Source: Papaver somniferum (Eukaryota; Streptophyta; Magnoliopsida; Ranunculales; Papaveraceae). Taken from it: a DNA stretch of 64,000 bases. Below, piece by piece: positions 49,117 through 61,576 of this stretch (position 1 is its first letter; the number at the start of each line of letters is the position of its first letter). Where the stretch lies: assembly GCF_003573695.1 (NCBI RefSeq), contig NC_039359.1, positions 186,270,813 through 186,334,812 of the forward strand, in the 5' to 3' direction. A model generated the notes under the pieces. That model made no database searches. It was not told the DNA's origin and saw only the letters and a list, made by a program, of their open reading frames with translations. Made by a program: the position numbers and the translations under genes.

Positions 49117-50097
49117 AATGAGGAGACTGATAGGGTCTCCAAAGATACCAATGAGGGTCCTGCTGAGCCGGGCTTTCTTCCCAGAGCCCCGTTCCCCCAG
49201 CTGCTAGTTCCAACTAAGAGGGAGTCCAACTTTAATGATATATTGGAGGTTTTTAAGCAGGTTACTATCAACCTCCCATTGTTAGATGCGATTAAGCAGA
49301 TTCCCGCTTATGCCAAGTTTCTTATGGATATGTGTACGCGAAAGCGAAAACTTAGTGTCCAGAAGAAATCCTTCCTAGCTAGTCATGTGAGTTCTATTAT
49401 TCAGAATACCACTACTCCTAAGTATGAAGACCCAGGGTCCCCTACTATTTCTTGCACAATAGGTAAATACTATGTCGAGAAAGATTTGCTTGACTTAAGA
49501 GCCAGTGTGAACTTACTGCCATACCATGTGTACCTTAAACTAGGACTTGGTGAGATGAAACCTACCCAGATGACACTTCAATTAGCTGATAGGTCCGTTA
49601 AAATTCCTCGTGGTGTGATCGAGGACGTTCTTATTGAGGTTGACAAGTTTATTTATCCAGTGGATTTTGTTATCCTAGATACTCAACCTGTCCCTGACCC
49701 AGAGAACCAAATACCAGTGATTTTAGGTAGCCTGTTTTTAGCTACATCCAATGTGATCATTAACTGTCGAAATGGTATTATGAATTTGTCTTTTGGTAAT
49801 ATGACTATTGAGCTGAACATTTTTAATATTAGTAAGCTACCCTCTGAACTAGATGACTCGAGCATAGAAGAGGTGAACATGATAGGAACATTAGTCGAGG
49901 AGTCATTACCAAACACTTTGTTAGAAGATACATTAGAAAAATGCCTAGCCCACTTTGGGATTGATTTTGATGATGACGATGTGATTAATAAGGTGAATGC
50001 TTTGTTAGATTCAACCCCTTTGATAGACACTAGTAATGGCTGGAAATCTAAGTTCGAACCTCTACTCGTTTCTGAGTCTACCCTAGTTCCTTCGTAA
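49117..50097 (+). pseudogene. E2 aspartic protease region
   Basis: Same frame as gag. The active-site motif reads DLRASVNLLP (Asp at 49492) where E1 has DLGASVNLLP. The Gly to Arg change (GGA to AGA) in the D-x-G-A core should inactivate the enzyme. VILGSLFLATSN also departs from the usual GRPFL. Ends at a TAA at 50095-50097; the frame goes on into the RT. Confidence 0.8.
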
Positions 50098-52059
50098 AAA
50101 AAGCCTCCTAAGTTGGACCTTAAACCATTACCAGATTCCCTGAAGTATGTGTTTTTAGGCCCATCTGAAACTTTACCTGCGATTATAGCATCCGACTTGG
50201 ATAGTGACCAGGAAAGTAGGCTAGTGACTATCCTTCAGAATAACAAGGAAGCTTTAGGGTGGACCATAGCAGACATTAAGGGTATAAGTCCTACTGATTG
50301 TATGCATCATATCTATTTAGAGAGTGACACCAAACCTTCTAGGGAGATGCAACGTCGACTGAACCCTAATATGAAAGAAGTAGTTCGAACCGAGGTTCTT
50401 AAGCTGTTAGATGCAGGCATTATCTACCCCATTTCAGACAGTAAGTGGGTCAGCCCCGTTCAGGTTGTTCCCAAGAAATCCGGTATTACTGTAGTCCAGA
50501 ATGATAACAATGAGTTAATCCCAACCCGGGTGACCACGGGTTGGCGTGTCTGTATTGACTATAGGAAATTGAACAAGGTCACTAGGAAGGACCACTTTCC
50601 CCTTCCCTTCATCGACCAAATGCTAGAGAGATTAGCTGGACGTAGCCATTATTGCTTTTTAGATGGATACTGCGGTTATAATCAGGTTGTCATACCCCAG
50701 AAGACCAAGAAAAACCACTTTTACCTGTCCCTTTGGTACCTTTGCGTATAGACGCATGCCTTTCGGGCTATGTAATGCCCCTGCGACCTTTCAGCGTTGT
50801 ATGTGAGCATATTTTCTGACATGGTAGAACGGTTCTTAGAGGTCTTTATGGATGATTTTTCAGTGTTTGGTTCGTTTCGATGAGTGCTTGCATCATTTGT
50901 CATTAGTTTTGACTAGGTGTAAGGAAAAGAATTTAGTGCTTAATTGGGAGAAATGTCACTTCATGGTTCGTTCAGGAATTGTTCTAGGGCATATCGTATC
51001 TTCGAAGGGTATAGAGGTAGATAGAGCCAAAGTTGACCTCATTAAAACTTTACAGGTCCCAAAAACCGTAAGAGATATTAGGTCATTCTTAGGGCATGCA
51101 GGTTTTTATCGTCGATTCATTAAGGATTTTAGCTTAATTTCTAGACCTCTTTGCAATTTGCTTGCAAAAGACGTTAAGTTTGTCTTTGATGATGCTTGTT
51201 TAGAGGCTTTTGAGAAGCTTAAGAATTTACTCACTACCGCCCCCATAGTCCAGGCACCCAACTGGAACCTACCCTTTGAGATCATGTGTGATGCTTCAGA
51301 TTATGCTATTGGTGTTGTGCTAGGTCAGCGAGAAAATAAGTTACTTCATGTGATTTACTATGCTAGCAAAACTCTGAATGATGCCCAGTTGAACTATACC
51401 ACTACGGAAAGGAACTATTAGCTATTGTGTTTGCCTTAGACAAGTTTAGATCCTACCTCTTAGGTTCTAAGGTCATAATCTTTACTGATCATGCTGCTTT
51501 GAAGTATCTTCTTTCCAAGAAGGATACTAAACCTAGATTGATTAGATGGATCCTATTGTTGCAGGAATTTTCCTTAGACATTAGAGATAAAAAAGGTGCA
51601 GAAAATGTAGTAGCAGACCACTTGTCTAGGCTTGTTGTGGATACCCTTAATGATTCTCCTCCTGTTAGGGATAGTTTTCCTGATGAACAACTGTTCTTTG
51701 TTACCCAAGCACCTTGGTATGCGAATATAGTGAATTATCTTGTTACTGGTCGAATGCCCCAACATTGGGGTAAACAAGATCGTTCTAGGTTTTTAGCCGA
51801 GGTGAAGCACTTCTTTTGGGATGATCCTTATTTGTTTAAGTATTGTCCAGACCAGATTATTAGGAGATGTATACCTGAGAGTGACCAGTCCAGTATTATT
51901 TCCTTTTGTCATGATCATGCTTGTGGGGGTCACTTTAGTGCTAAGAAGACTGCTGCTAAGATATTGCAGTGTGGATTCTATTGGCCTTCGTTGTTTAAAG
52001 ACTCCCATAGTCACTGTGTTACTTGTGAGTTGCCAGAAATTAGGAACCATTTCCCGTAG
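50098..52059 (+). pseudogene. E2 reverse transcriptase and RNase H
   Basis: Opens in the gag frame with WRVCIDYRKLNKVTRKDHFPLP. One-base losses near 50692, near 50802 (TGTATGTGAG for TGTATGATGAG) and near 51410 (GGAAAGGAAC), and a two-base loss near 50875, break it. FMDDFSVFG is at 50845-50862 with both Asp. The RNase H block and integrase HHCC finger (HDHACGGHF, an intact Cys where E1 has a stop) follow. Same lineage as E1. Confidence 0.8.
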
Positions 52060-53005
52060 GAACATGATGCCCTTGAACCCTATTTTAGTTGTTGAGGTCT
52101 TTGATGTGTGGGGTATTGACTTTATGGGTCCGTTTCCTAATTCTTTTGGTAACCTTTACATCCTTGTCGTGTAGACTATGTCTCTAAGTGGATTGAGGCG
52201 GTTGCGTGTAAAACCAATGACCATAGGGTTGTGATTGAGTTCTTGAAAAATAATATACTTACACGTTTTGGTACACCGCGAGCTATAATTAGTGATGGAG
52301 GGTCGCACTTTTGTAATGGACCTTTTAGGCTTTTGATGAAGAAATATGGTATTACACATAAGGTAGCTACCCCATATCATCCACAGACTAGTGGTCAGGT
52401 AGAGGTTTCCAATAGGGAGATAAAGCGTATATTAGAGAAAACAGTTAATCCTAATCGGAAAGACTGGTCGTCTAGGCTTACTGATGCCTTATGGGCTTAC
52501 CGTACTGCGTTTAAGACCCCCATTGGAATGTCGCCTTATCGGCTTGTGTATGGAAGGCATGTCATTTACCTGTTGAGTTAGAACATAGAGCTTATTGGGC
52601 TGTTAAGCAGCTAAATTTTTCACTTGACAAGGCAGGAGCCCATAGGAAACTCCAGCTCAATGAGTTGGAAGAGATTCGTATAGATGCTTACGATAGTGCG
52701 AAGGAGTATAAGAACAAAATGAAACTTGTGCATGATAGAAATATTTTAAGAAGTCATTTTCTCCAGGTCAAAAAGTTCTTCTGTATGATACCCGCTTGCA
52801 TCTTTTCCCTGGGAAGTTACGTTCTCGGTGGACGGGTCCTTTTATTGTTCGCATGTCTGTCTTTCCTCATGGAGCTGTTGAGATTGAGACACCGGATGGT
52901 AGTAGTTCTTCGAAGGTTAACGGTCAGAGATTGAAACCCTTTTTAGAGCCCTTTCCTACAGGTGATGTTGAGGAGGTCCCTCTGGAGGACCCTGTTTACC
53001 CTTGA
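52060..53005 (+). pseudogene. E2 integrase core and C-terminus
   Basis: Core blocks [23 protein letters not shown] and [17 protein letters not shown] carry the D, D, E residues. One-base losses near 52030, near 52170 and near 52557 (GGAAGGCATG) shift the frame. Between KLV and QKV it keeps the [10 protein letters not shown] stretch that E1 has lost. Ends VYP at 53005. Confidence 0.8.
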
Positions 53006-54407
53006 TTGACCATCGAGGCGATTGTATGTTGTATATTAGTTTTTGATTTCTCTCTTCACCCAGGTACTATCTTTCCAACTTCTCCTCGTGTTTTTTTACT
53101 TTTGGTACTGCTCTTTCATTAGAAACATTGAGGACAATGTTAGATTTAAGTTTGGGGGTGGGGAAGAACTTTTTAGTTGCATTTTTGAAACTTCTAGCGT
53201 CACATAGTATCCGTTAGCTAAGTTTACATACGGTTTCTCACCGAAAAGATGGAAATTGGAATTCCTAGGGATAACATTCTTCTGAGACATTAGAGAAAAA
53301 GACATTGAGATATTTGACATTCAGGAGAGAACTTGTTCCTTTTAGAGGGTAACCATGATGGACCTAACCATCCATGATGGAAAGGCAAGTAGGTCAGAAG
53401 GAAATGCCATAAAAACAAAGCAACCTCACAATGTAATCTTAGTTACTGGATTACGACTCTCTCTCATTAGAAACTTATCATCATCAACAAGCGGAGCGAC
53501 ATAAAAATCTATGAAGAAAGTTGAAGACGTTTTAGGTTTAGAAGCAACAATAGAAAAGAATAATTCAAAAAAAAAAAAAATCAAATTTGAAGATTGAGTT
53601 ACAAGAGCAAAGAAAATAAAACGATATACGTTGTTGAAGTTCATGATACCAAGACATTACAAGTTGTGAAGATCCAAGTTCTAAAGACCTTCTCTAATGG
53701 CCATGTAAATTGTTATTTTTGTTTCAAAAAAAAAATATAAAAAAAATACATTTAAATTTTGTTTAATAAGGCCATAGGGAAGTAGAAATCTATAAGGAAG
53801 TTTCAAGCAAGAAATCGAAGAGAAGAATTAATTGTCAAAGTTCTATGAAGTTCGAAAGTTTATCATCAACAATTGAAGACCGAAGAAGACGTTGTTTCTA
53901 CTGAGCACTATGAGAGAGTCGAGGAGAGATGCATATTGGTTGCTTTGTTAGTCCGCTTTCCATCTGGCACAAGAACTTTCTAGCACTGGTTCAACTCATC
54001 ACACGTAATTAGTCCAGCTGTGTAGCAGATGTCCCTCTCATTTTTATCTCTCTCCTAATCTTATCCATCTGTAAAGCGGACGAATCTTACAATGTTTATC
54101 TCGCTGTGTAGCGGATATCTCTTTATCTAGCAGTATTGCAGATGTGTCTCCCCTATTCTTTGTTCAGCTTTAGAGCTGGCACCTTTAATTTCTCTGGCAT
54201 TCTAGTTACTTGGAGATAGGTTTAGAATCTGTGTGTCCTCATAGCTCTTTGGATACTTGTGACCAATTAGAAGTCATGGTTTTGTGGGTACACCTCTGGT
54301 AAACCCTCCCGAGACTATATCTCGGTCACTAAGGCCACCTAGTGAGTTAGGCTTTTATTTTTATTAGTTTTGCTCGAGGACTGGCAAATAATAAGTTTGG
54401 GGGTATT
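53006..54407 (+). other. E2 3' noncoding region
   Basis: The first 170 bp match E1 (ACATTGAGGACAATGTTAG). About 53190-54280 matches neither E1 nor E0 by eye and has no open frame of note; it repeats GTGTAGC(A/G)GAT near 54020, 54110 and, degenerate, 54140. The end (54281-54407) rejoins the common 3' block and polypurine tract. Confidence 0.55.
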
Positions 54408-55938
54408 TGATAGACACATTTTTGTGTCTGAATTGTCCTCAGTGTCTCTATTGCTAGTGCTTGATTTTGTACTTATTATGGTGTTTTTATGTTTGTGTAG
54501 GTGTTTTTGGAGAAATACACTTGTGTGGAAAAAGTTGCTCAAAAAGTGCTATTTGGACCCCTGGAGGACATTTGCTATACGGACCCCAGATTTGGATAAG
54601 GGTCACCCAAGGTTATGCGTAGCCCAAATTCATCCTCAACACCCAAATTCATCCACAACACCCATTTTCTATCGGCACCCCCACTCTGGTTAGGGGGGCA
54701 CTCTTCTTCTTCATTTGAATTCGAAAAATTGCGGGAAAGAATGACCAGAAGAACAACAAATTTCTGGTTCGAGTTTTGGGAGGATTTAGCGAGACTCAAT
54801 GGCTGGGTCTGCAGGGGAAGACTTGATTGGGTTTATCAGGCTTGGTAAAGGCCTTTGGTTCGGTTGAATAGATAAACCGAGAGAAGGAAACAGAGTGCCA
54901 CGGGTTTTAGTCAGTCCATTCCGAGTTCTGTGTGTGTGATCGAGAGATTTTCTTGTGCCTGCTCCATGTTATACCACTTCTGGATGATGACTCAACGTGT
55001 TGGGTGTCTTATGTCACGAGAAAACAACATGTGGAGTTAAATCTGGGAAGAAAATATTCCCGAGAATATTTTTCTTCAAAGCCGAGCAATAGAAGATTAT
55101 ATGCAGTTATGATGGGAGATTTGGGCGCACTGAGGTTATATAAGTCGTTGAGGGTCAGTAGATGGGTTACGGAGAGTTGGGGGAAGGCTTTGGAACATCA
55201 TAGAGGCGAAACACGATCACCAGAGAAAACTGCTGCTGCTACCATTGAAGAACACGAAGAACATTGACCCACAGAAGCAGTCGTTTCTCCTACAGTATTT
55301 GCGACTGCTCAGCGACAGTCTTATAGCTACAGTAACAGTGACACATCCTCTGTATCGTTCTTTCCAGTTTGTAACACTTATAACTGTTGCAAACCCGGTT
55401 ATTATTGTTTCTCCCATTTCATCATTTGTACACCACCTCTGAGCAATAAGAAATGAATTTTGAGCGTGTTTTCCTAATGATGAGCTAAACCCCATCCTCT
55501 GGGGCGAAGGAGGAAGCTAATTCACTAATGAAAAGTGGTAATCTCTAATTTCTGTAATTATTATATGATTATTTGCCTAGATAAATAAATTGATAAAATG
55601 GTTTTTGTTAAACAATTGTCATTTCAATTGATGGAGCATGCTAGCCTAGGGTTTTGATGTCCCATACTTTCGATCTATAATTGTTATTTCTAAAAAATCA
55701 ACTATTGCAATATTAAGAATCAATTTGAATGCATGATTTGCATGATTATGATTAGAGAATATAAATCACTTTGATTTTGGTAAATAGTGGATTCCATAGC
55801 CCCATTCTTTTCCATATTTTTCATATCACTTTTATTTTAAGTTTGCTATATTTTTAGTCTTAAAAATTAAATCTAAAATCTGTTGCTTTCACAAGTCTCA
55901 ACGAACTTTTTACTACAACTCAATTTGAAATCACATCA
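54408..55938 (+). repeat. E2 complex LTR 3
   Basis: 1,531 bp, TGATAGACAC to TCACATCA, followed by the ACAAC duplication. This border fixes the LTR end for the whole family in this window. Confidence 0.85.
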
Positions 55939-55943
55939 ACAAC

Positions 55944-57865
55944 CATCTTATGCTTACTTCAAAGTGTGGGGGTGCTTGGCAAAGGTGGCCATCCCTCCTC
56001 CTAAGATAGGACCCAAAACAGTTGATTGTGTTTTTATAAGGTGTCATGAGCATTCTAGTGCTCATCGGTTTATGGTTGTGAGTTCCGAAATTTCTGACAT
56101 AGGGTTAAATACTATCATGGAGTTTAGGGATGCTGAGTTCTTTGAGAATGTATTTCCTACGAAACGTGATTCTCGAAATAGATGTTTAGATGATCCCCTA
56201 GAATTTTCGTCAACCAGTCAGTCATTACCTTTAGAGGAAGATGAACCAGAAATAGAACCTAGAAGAGGTAAAAGGGTTAAAACTAAGAAAACCTATCCTG
56301 GTTGCATTACATACCTAGCCGAGTCTGATCCTCATACTTATAAAGAAGCCATGACTTGTCCTGAAGCTCCGTGGTGGAAAGAAGCTTCAATTATTGAAAT
56401 GGATTCCAATCTAGAAAACGATACTTTTGAACTTGTAGATTTACCTCCAGGGTCTAAGGCCATAGGTTGTAAATGGATTTTCAAGAGAAAACGTAATATA
56501 AAGGGCACTATTGAAAAATACAAGGCTAGGTTGGTAGCGAAAGGCTATAAACAGATTGAAGGTATAGATTTCTTTGATACATATTCACCAGTGAGTAGAA
56601 TTAGCTCCATTATGATGTTAATTTCTATAGCTTCTGTCCATAACCTAGAGATACATCAGATGGATGTAAAGACAACGTTTTTGAATGGTGAATTAGATGA
56701 AGAAATCTATATGGAACAACCCGAAGGCTTTGTAGTTAAAGGTTGTGAAAAGAAAGTTTGTAAACTGAAGAAATCTTTGTATGGATTGAAACAAGCACCT
56801 AAACAGTGGCATGAGAAATTTGATCATGTGATGATTTCTAGTGGTTTTAGAATTGATGAATCTGATAAGTGTGTTTATACTAAACTTGTCAAGGATGCCT
56901 GTGTGATTGTATGCTTGTATGTTGATGATATGCTTATACTAGGTACAAACATGGATGTTATTAATACCACTAAGAAACTGTTGAATGAGAACTTTGACAT
57001 GAAAGACATAGGCCCCGCTGATGTCATATTAGGGATGAAGATTAGAAAAACTTCTAATGGCTATAGTCTGAGTCAGTCTCATTATGTTGAATCCATACTT
57101 AAGAAATATAATCAGTTTGATTGTAAACCTGTTTGCACTCCATATGATTCTTCTTGCAAACTCATGAAGAATAAGGGTGTAGGTGTTAACCAACTTTAAT
57201 ACCCGAGAGTCATAGGAAGTCTGATGTATTTGATGAATTGTACGAGACCAGACATTGCTTATGTTGTGAGTAGGTTAAGCAGGTATACTTTTAATCCAGG
57301 GTGGAAACATTGGGATGCACTTATTAGAGTTCTAAAGTACTTGAAGTACACAATGTCCTTTTATTTGAATTACGAAGGGTATCCGGCCGTCCTTGAGGGA
57401 TTTTGCGATGCAAACTGGATAGCAAACTCAGAGGAGTCTAAGTATACGAGTGGATATGTATTCACTCTAGCAGGTGCGTCTGTATCTTGGAAGAGTTCCA
57501 AACAGACATGTATAGCTCGCTCAACTATGGAGTCGGAGTTTATTGCTTTAGATAAAGCAGGAGAGGAGGTCGAATGGCTAAGAAACTTTTTAGAAGATAT
57601 TCCTCTCTGGCATAGGCCTGTGCCAGCTATATTTATACATTGTGACAACAAATCTGCAATAGGTAGAGCTAAGAATAGATTCTACAATGGAAAGTCTATA
57701 CATATGCGTAGAAGACATGATTCTTTGAAATTATTAATCTCAACATGCGTTATTTCCATAGATTGTACAAGGTCTAAGGAGAATATCACGGACCCTTTGA
57801 CGAAAGGTTTGTCCAAGGAGATAGTTAGTAAAGCATCAAAGGGGATGGGGCTTAGGCTCAAATAA
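55944..57865 (+). pseudogene. Copia unit E gag-pol, 3' part
   Basis: Resumes at QPSYAYFKVWGCLAKV right after the ACAAC duplication. It stays in one frame through the RT (YVDD at 56918-56929) and RNase H to the stop at 57865, with a single nonsense codon (TAA 57197-57199, GAA in the sister units). With 41569-43514 it makes one unit of normal length once the 12.4-kb insertion is removed. Confidence 0.9.
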
Positions 57866-58438
57866 TTAAACTTGCCATGAAGGATACTCAACCTTGATGA
57901 CTGGAGATCCCAAGATCAAGGTTTCGAATGAGACAACTAATTCGTGGTGGGTAAAGGTAAACACTATCAGATAATTCCATTCTTTGTCCCTTCTCTATGG
58001 TGTTGATGTGATAGTGTGTCTGCATGTGGAGGATGACTTTTAATTAAGTCTTAATGAGTTTTGTAGTTTCAATTTAAGATTGAAGTGGGGTGTAGCTGTA
58101 AACACTCTTGATGGAACTCACCTATCTGAATGAGTAAGTGGGTCGCTTCCTATGAGAATGGAGCCGATTCTCTAGAGCATTCTGAGAAACAGGATATGTC
58201 CAGGGCCAAAATGGACAAAACGACACGAACTTAGCAACACTTGGAGGATATCATGCGTGGATGTTATTAGAATTACACCAAACGCTAGCAGTTGAAGACT
58301 CGCGTTCACTGTCTAGCTAGTAGTTCCGGTAACTTCTCACTAAGCAAGGTTCAAGACCTCATGGACACCTTTGCCTAAATGGTATTTTCCGTACTATGAT
58401 TTTTCGTTATTTACCGAGATTTCATTCATGTGGGGGAT
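57866..58438 (+). other. Copia unit E 3' noncoding and polypurine tract
   Basis: The shared 3' block, ending GTGGGGGAT before the last LTR. Confidence 0.75.
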
Positions 58439-58987
58439 TGTTGGAGAAAATGAGTTATTTGATCTCATGACCTGAGGGTCTAAGGATACTCTCTCATTTT
58501 TGAGTGAATGAAATGGAACCTTTAGTCCCACATTGTCGAAAACTAAAGAGGTGCTCCACTATATAACCATGTGCTCATGGATATGTTGTAAAACAATGTG
58601 GGTGGAGCGGGTGGGGAGAAAAATACATGTTTCGACCCATGCCCATGCGCGTATACCATGCACCAAGTTCCTCTTCTACTCGTATTTATTTTTGGCGAAT
58701 TTTTCTTTAGGAAATTAATTCCAAAAATATTTTCTTAAGAGTTTTATTTGTGGGAAATTCCTTTTACGAGTTTTACTTGTTTTTGAAAAAAACCAAAACC
58801 TAACTTGATTTGCAAGTATCTCATCCTATAAATATGACTCGAAATTCTGTTTTCAAAACATACAAGAAGCGACTATCTCTAGGTCTACTTTTCTTCTTCT
58901 TCTCCTTCTTCTTGTTTTTTGATACGGTTCTTTATATTTATTGTTTGGTACATCTGACGTTTCTTCTATTGTTGCAAGATTCCAACA
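58439..58987 (+). repeat. Copia array LTR 6 (right end)
   Basis: 549 bp with a deletion of about 30 bp near its start (after GAGTTATTT). It ends TCCAACA and is followed by non-Copia sequence (ATAGGTTGTTG), so the array ends here. I could not match the flanking bases with those left of LTR 1. Confidence 0.85.
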
Positions 58988-60792
58988 ATAGGTTGTTGTA
59001 TTTGAAATATATACGACGATGAATGATGGAGATTGATGAGTATAAAGAGTTCCAATGATTTTAGTAAGTTAGGTTTTGTTCGAATTTAAGTTGACAACAA
59101 GAATGAGTAAGTTATTGATAGATTGAAAGCTTTGAGCAAAGGTGACGACCTAATTTAATTATTTTTAGACTCTCTCTCAAATGTTTTTATAGTTTATTTT
59201 TTATAGTTAGTTTTTATTTTTATTTTTTTTTATGATGATTCTATGACTCTTCAATTAAATTAATTCAATTTTAGAAAATGGGTTTGTGTTAATCTATCTT
59301 ATGAATGTTTATTTGAACTTAATTTCATCAGTTGAATATTAAATTGGGGATTCTATTAATTAGGGTTCTTGAGAAAATTGGGAAATTTATTACCTATTAA
59401 CTTCTTTTATTAATTACAATTAATCAGTGATGGAAGGAGGTGATCAAGGGATGAAATTGAGACATGGTTAGAATCCTGATATGGTAAGGGAACTTAAAAT
59501 TGTCTCGAATTGAAGTTTTAGCATGAAAAAGCAGTTGAAGAAGCGATGTTACTTCTGGTGTTTTAGTTGATAAATGGCTATGATTATCAGATGTTTCAGT
59601 GTTTGCGTATGATTAGGATTGTGGGTTGTTATCGAAATATGAAATTATTGCAGAGAAGGAGATGTTATAGAGCTTAAAATAACATACCAAACTCATTTCT
59701 ACTTCAACAACGACATACACACAAGTGTTTGTGAAAAGGCCTGAGTGTGCAGTTCCTTTGAATATCAGGTTCAGTTGCAACCAGTTCTTGAACCAAGTCT
59801 CTGTCGGTTAACCATGGTTCGTTGAATTTGTTAATGAATCGTTGTAAATCATAAGAATTGAACCATACCTTTTTGAGATCACAATGATTTTCGGTATTAT
59901 GTTTTAATAGATTGTTGTTTTATTGGTAAATTAGTGATGAATAAATTGGGAAGAAGATGAACTGAATAACAGTGATGAATTTTCACAACTCGGACCAGTC
60001 ATCCGATTTGAGGGATATGAATGTCTCTTTAATGGATGGATAACTGACACGTGGGCGTTAACTGCCGTTACCCATTTTTGTTGTTGAAAATAACGGGACG
60101 AAAAATGTCAGACTCGGCTATTATATATAATGATTCAAAAAAACAGCAATTTCCTTAATTATAACTTGAAAAGTTGGTCACTTTATTAAAAATCTCTTCT
60201 AACTTTGATGTATTCATCAATGAGAATTCCCATATGCAACGGTAATAGTGATGGGGGTGGAAGAAGAACGAGTGGAAAATTAGGTAATGAATTTCTCAAA
60301 TCTGGATTGTAGGCTTAATGGATTTGTATAGAGTCGTTGGATCTTATCCCTATCAAAGATATATTTGTAAACTCGTATAATTTATTTAAAAAAATAATAA
60401 TTTAAGTCTGTCAAAAAATAATAAGTGTGGGTCAACGTTAAAAACAAGTACCAAACTCAAAGTTGCACAAAAATTAGATCAAACACTAATATTCGATAAA
60501 ACTTAAGTACTAAACCTGGCGAGATTGGGGTATACCCATATTAATTGGGGTATACCCAAGTTTAAGTGGACTCTTTTTAAGGGCTAAGGGGGTGTCCTAA
60601 TGGGTGAAGTTACAAAACTACCATTTCCCATTATAATTCTTATTACCCTAATCAGTTATCATTTTTCATTTCATCTTCTCCTCTTATTCTTCTCCTCCTC
60701 TACCTTACTAGCTTCTCCATCCCCCACCATCAAAAACTCGTCGATTAATTCGTCGTAATTGTCGATTTGAAAATTCCGATTAATCTTCAAAC
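58988..60792. other. No gene seen; upstream region of the next gene
   Basis: AT-rich spacer without supportable coding. GGGTATACCC occurs twice (60528-60537 and 60548-60557). The last 150 bp are pyrimidine-rich (TCTTCTCCTC runs), as in plant 5' untranslated leaders, just before the ATG at 60793. Confidence 0.45.
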
Positions 60793-60956
60793 ATGGAACC
60801 GTCGTCGAGGGCTAGTCGTATGAAAAGAACAAATAGAAAACCCAATCAATATAACCCTGGAATTGCAAATTTAGTTCAACAAAAAATGAGTAAAAAAACC
60901 ATTGAAGAAGAAGAAATCAACGCCGCTGAAACTGAAGAAATTGCGCGATTGAGAAA

Positions 60957-61576
60957 GTAAGGGCCTACTTAAACTCACTCTAGTACTTCAATTTTATGTT
61001 TGCATGTCAAATTAGGTCAGAAAAATCAAAATTGTGAATCTGCAGTTATTTAGCCGGCAGAGTCTATGATTCACGACCCTGCCGACTTTTCATATTTAGG
61101 GTTAGTCGGCAATCTCTTAGGTTGAATATCATGCCGGCTGTTAATATCTGCAACCGTTTTTTACAGGGTTGGCAGGGTATTCAACCTTAATACCTTGCCG
61201 GCGATATATGTTTTCTCCAGTCGTTGGGTTATAATTTTTCACCCTGCCGGCGGTGTGTTTTGAAAAATGTTGGTGTATCCTGATGCCTAAAATCATAAGG
61301 TCGACATGGTATTTTGAAAACCACCCTGACGACGGTATAAAAGCCAACATTGTATGGGTTATAGACCCTGCCGATTATATGTAGCAGAACATTCTTGTAT
61401 CTACTGTGTTCAGGATTGTTATAAGCCGACACGTTAGTTGAATAAGACCCTGTCGACTATTGTTTAGTCGGCATGGATTATAGTTATCGACCCTGCCGGC
61501 TATTGCTTAGCCGACATAGATTATAGTTGTCGACCCTGCCGACTGTTGATTTTCTTTTTTAATTATTCTTGTTTAG
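60957..61576 (+). repeat. Intron 1 filled with 41-43 bp degenerate repeats
   Basis: The intron (GTAAGG donor, TTGTTTAG acceptor) is built of degenerate units around ACCCTGCCG(G/A)C. Landmarks lie at 61241, 61323, 61364, 61446, 61489 and 61532, spaced 41-43 bp or twice that. Units also carry TTAGTCGGCA, complementary to TGCCGACTAA, so they can form hairpins. Confidence 0.7.

Larger units (their letters stand above)
43520..55938 (+). mobile_element. E2: three-LTR Athila-type complex
   Basis: A 12.4-kb insertion in Copia unit E with matching ACAAC on both sides. Layout: LTR 1 (3'-truncated), a 120-bp remnant of 3' noncoding sequence with polypurine tract, LTR 2, primer site, leader, gag-pol, 3' noncoding region, LTR 3. 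Because the outer ends share the duplication, LTR 1 and LTR 3 are the original outer ends. The left unit has lost nearly all of its inside. Gag-pol is about as complete as E1 but more heavily broken. Confidence 0.8.
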
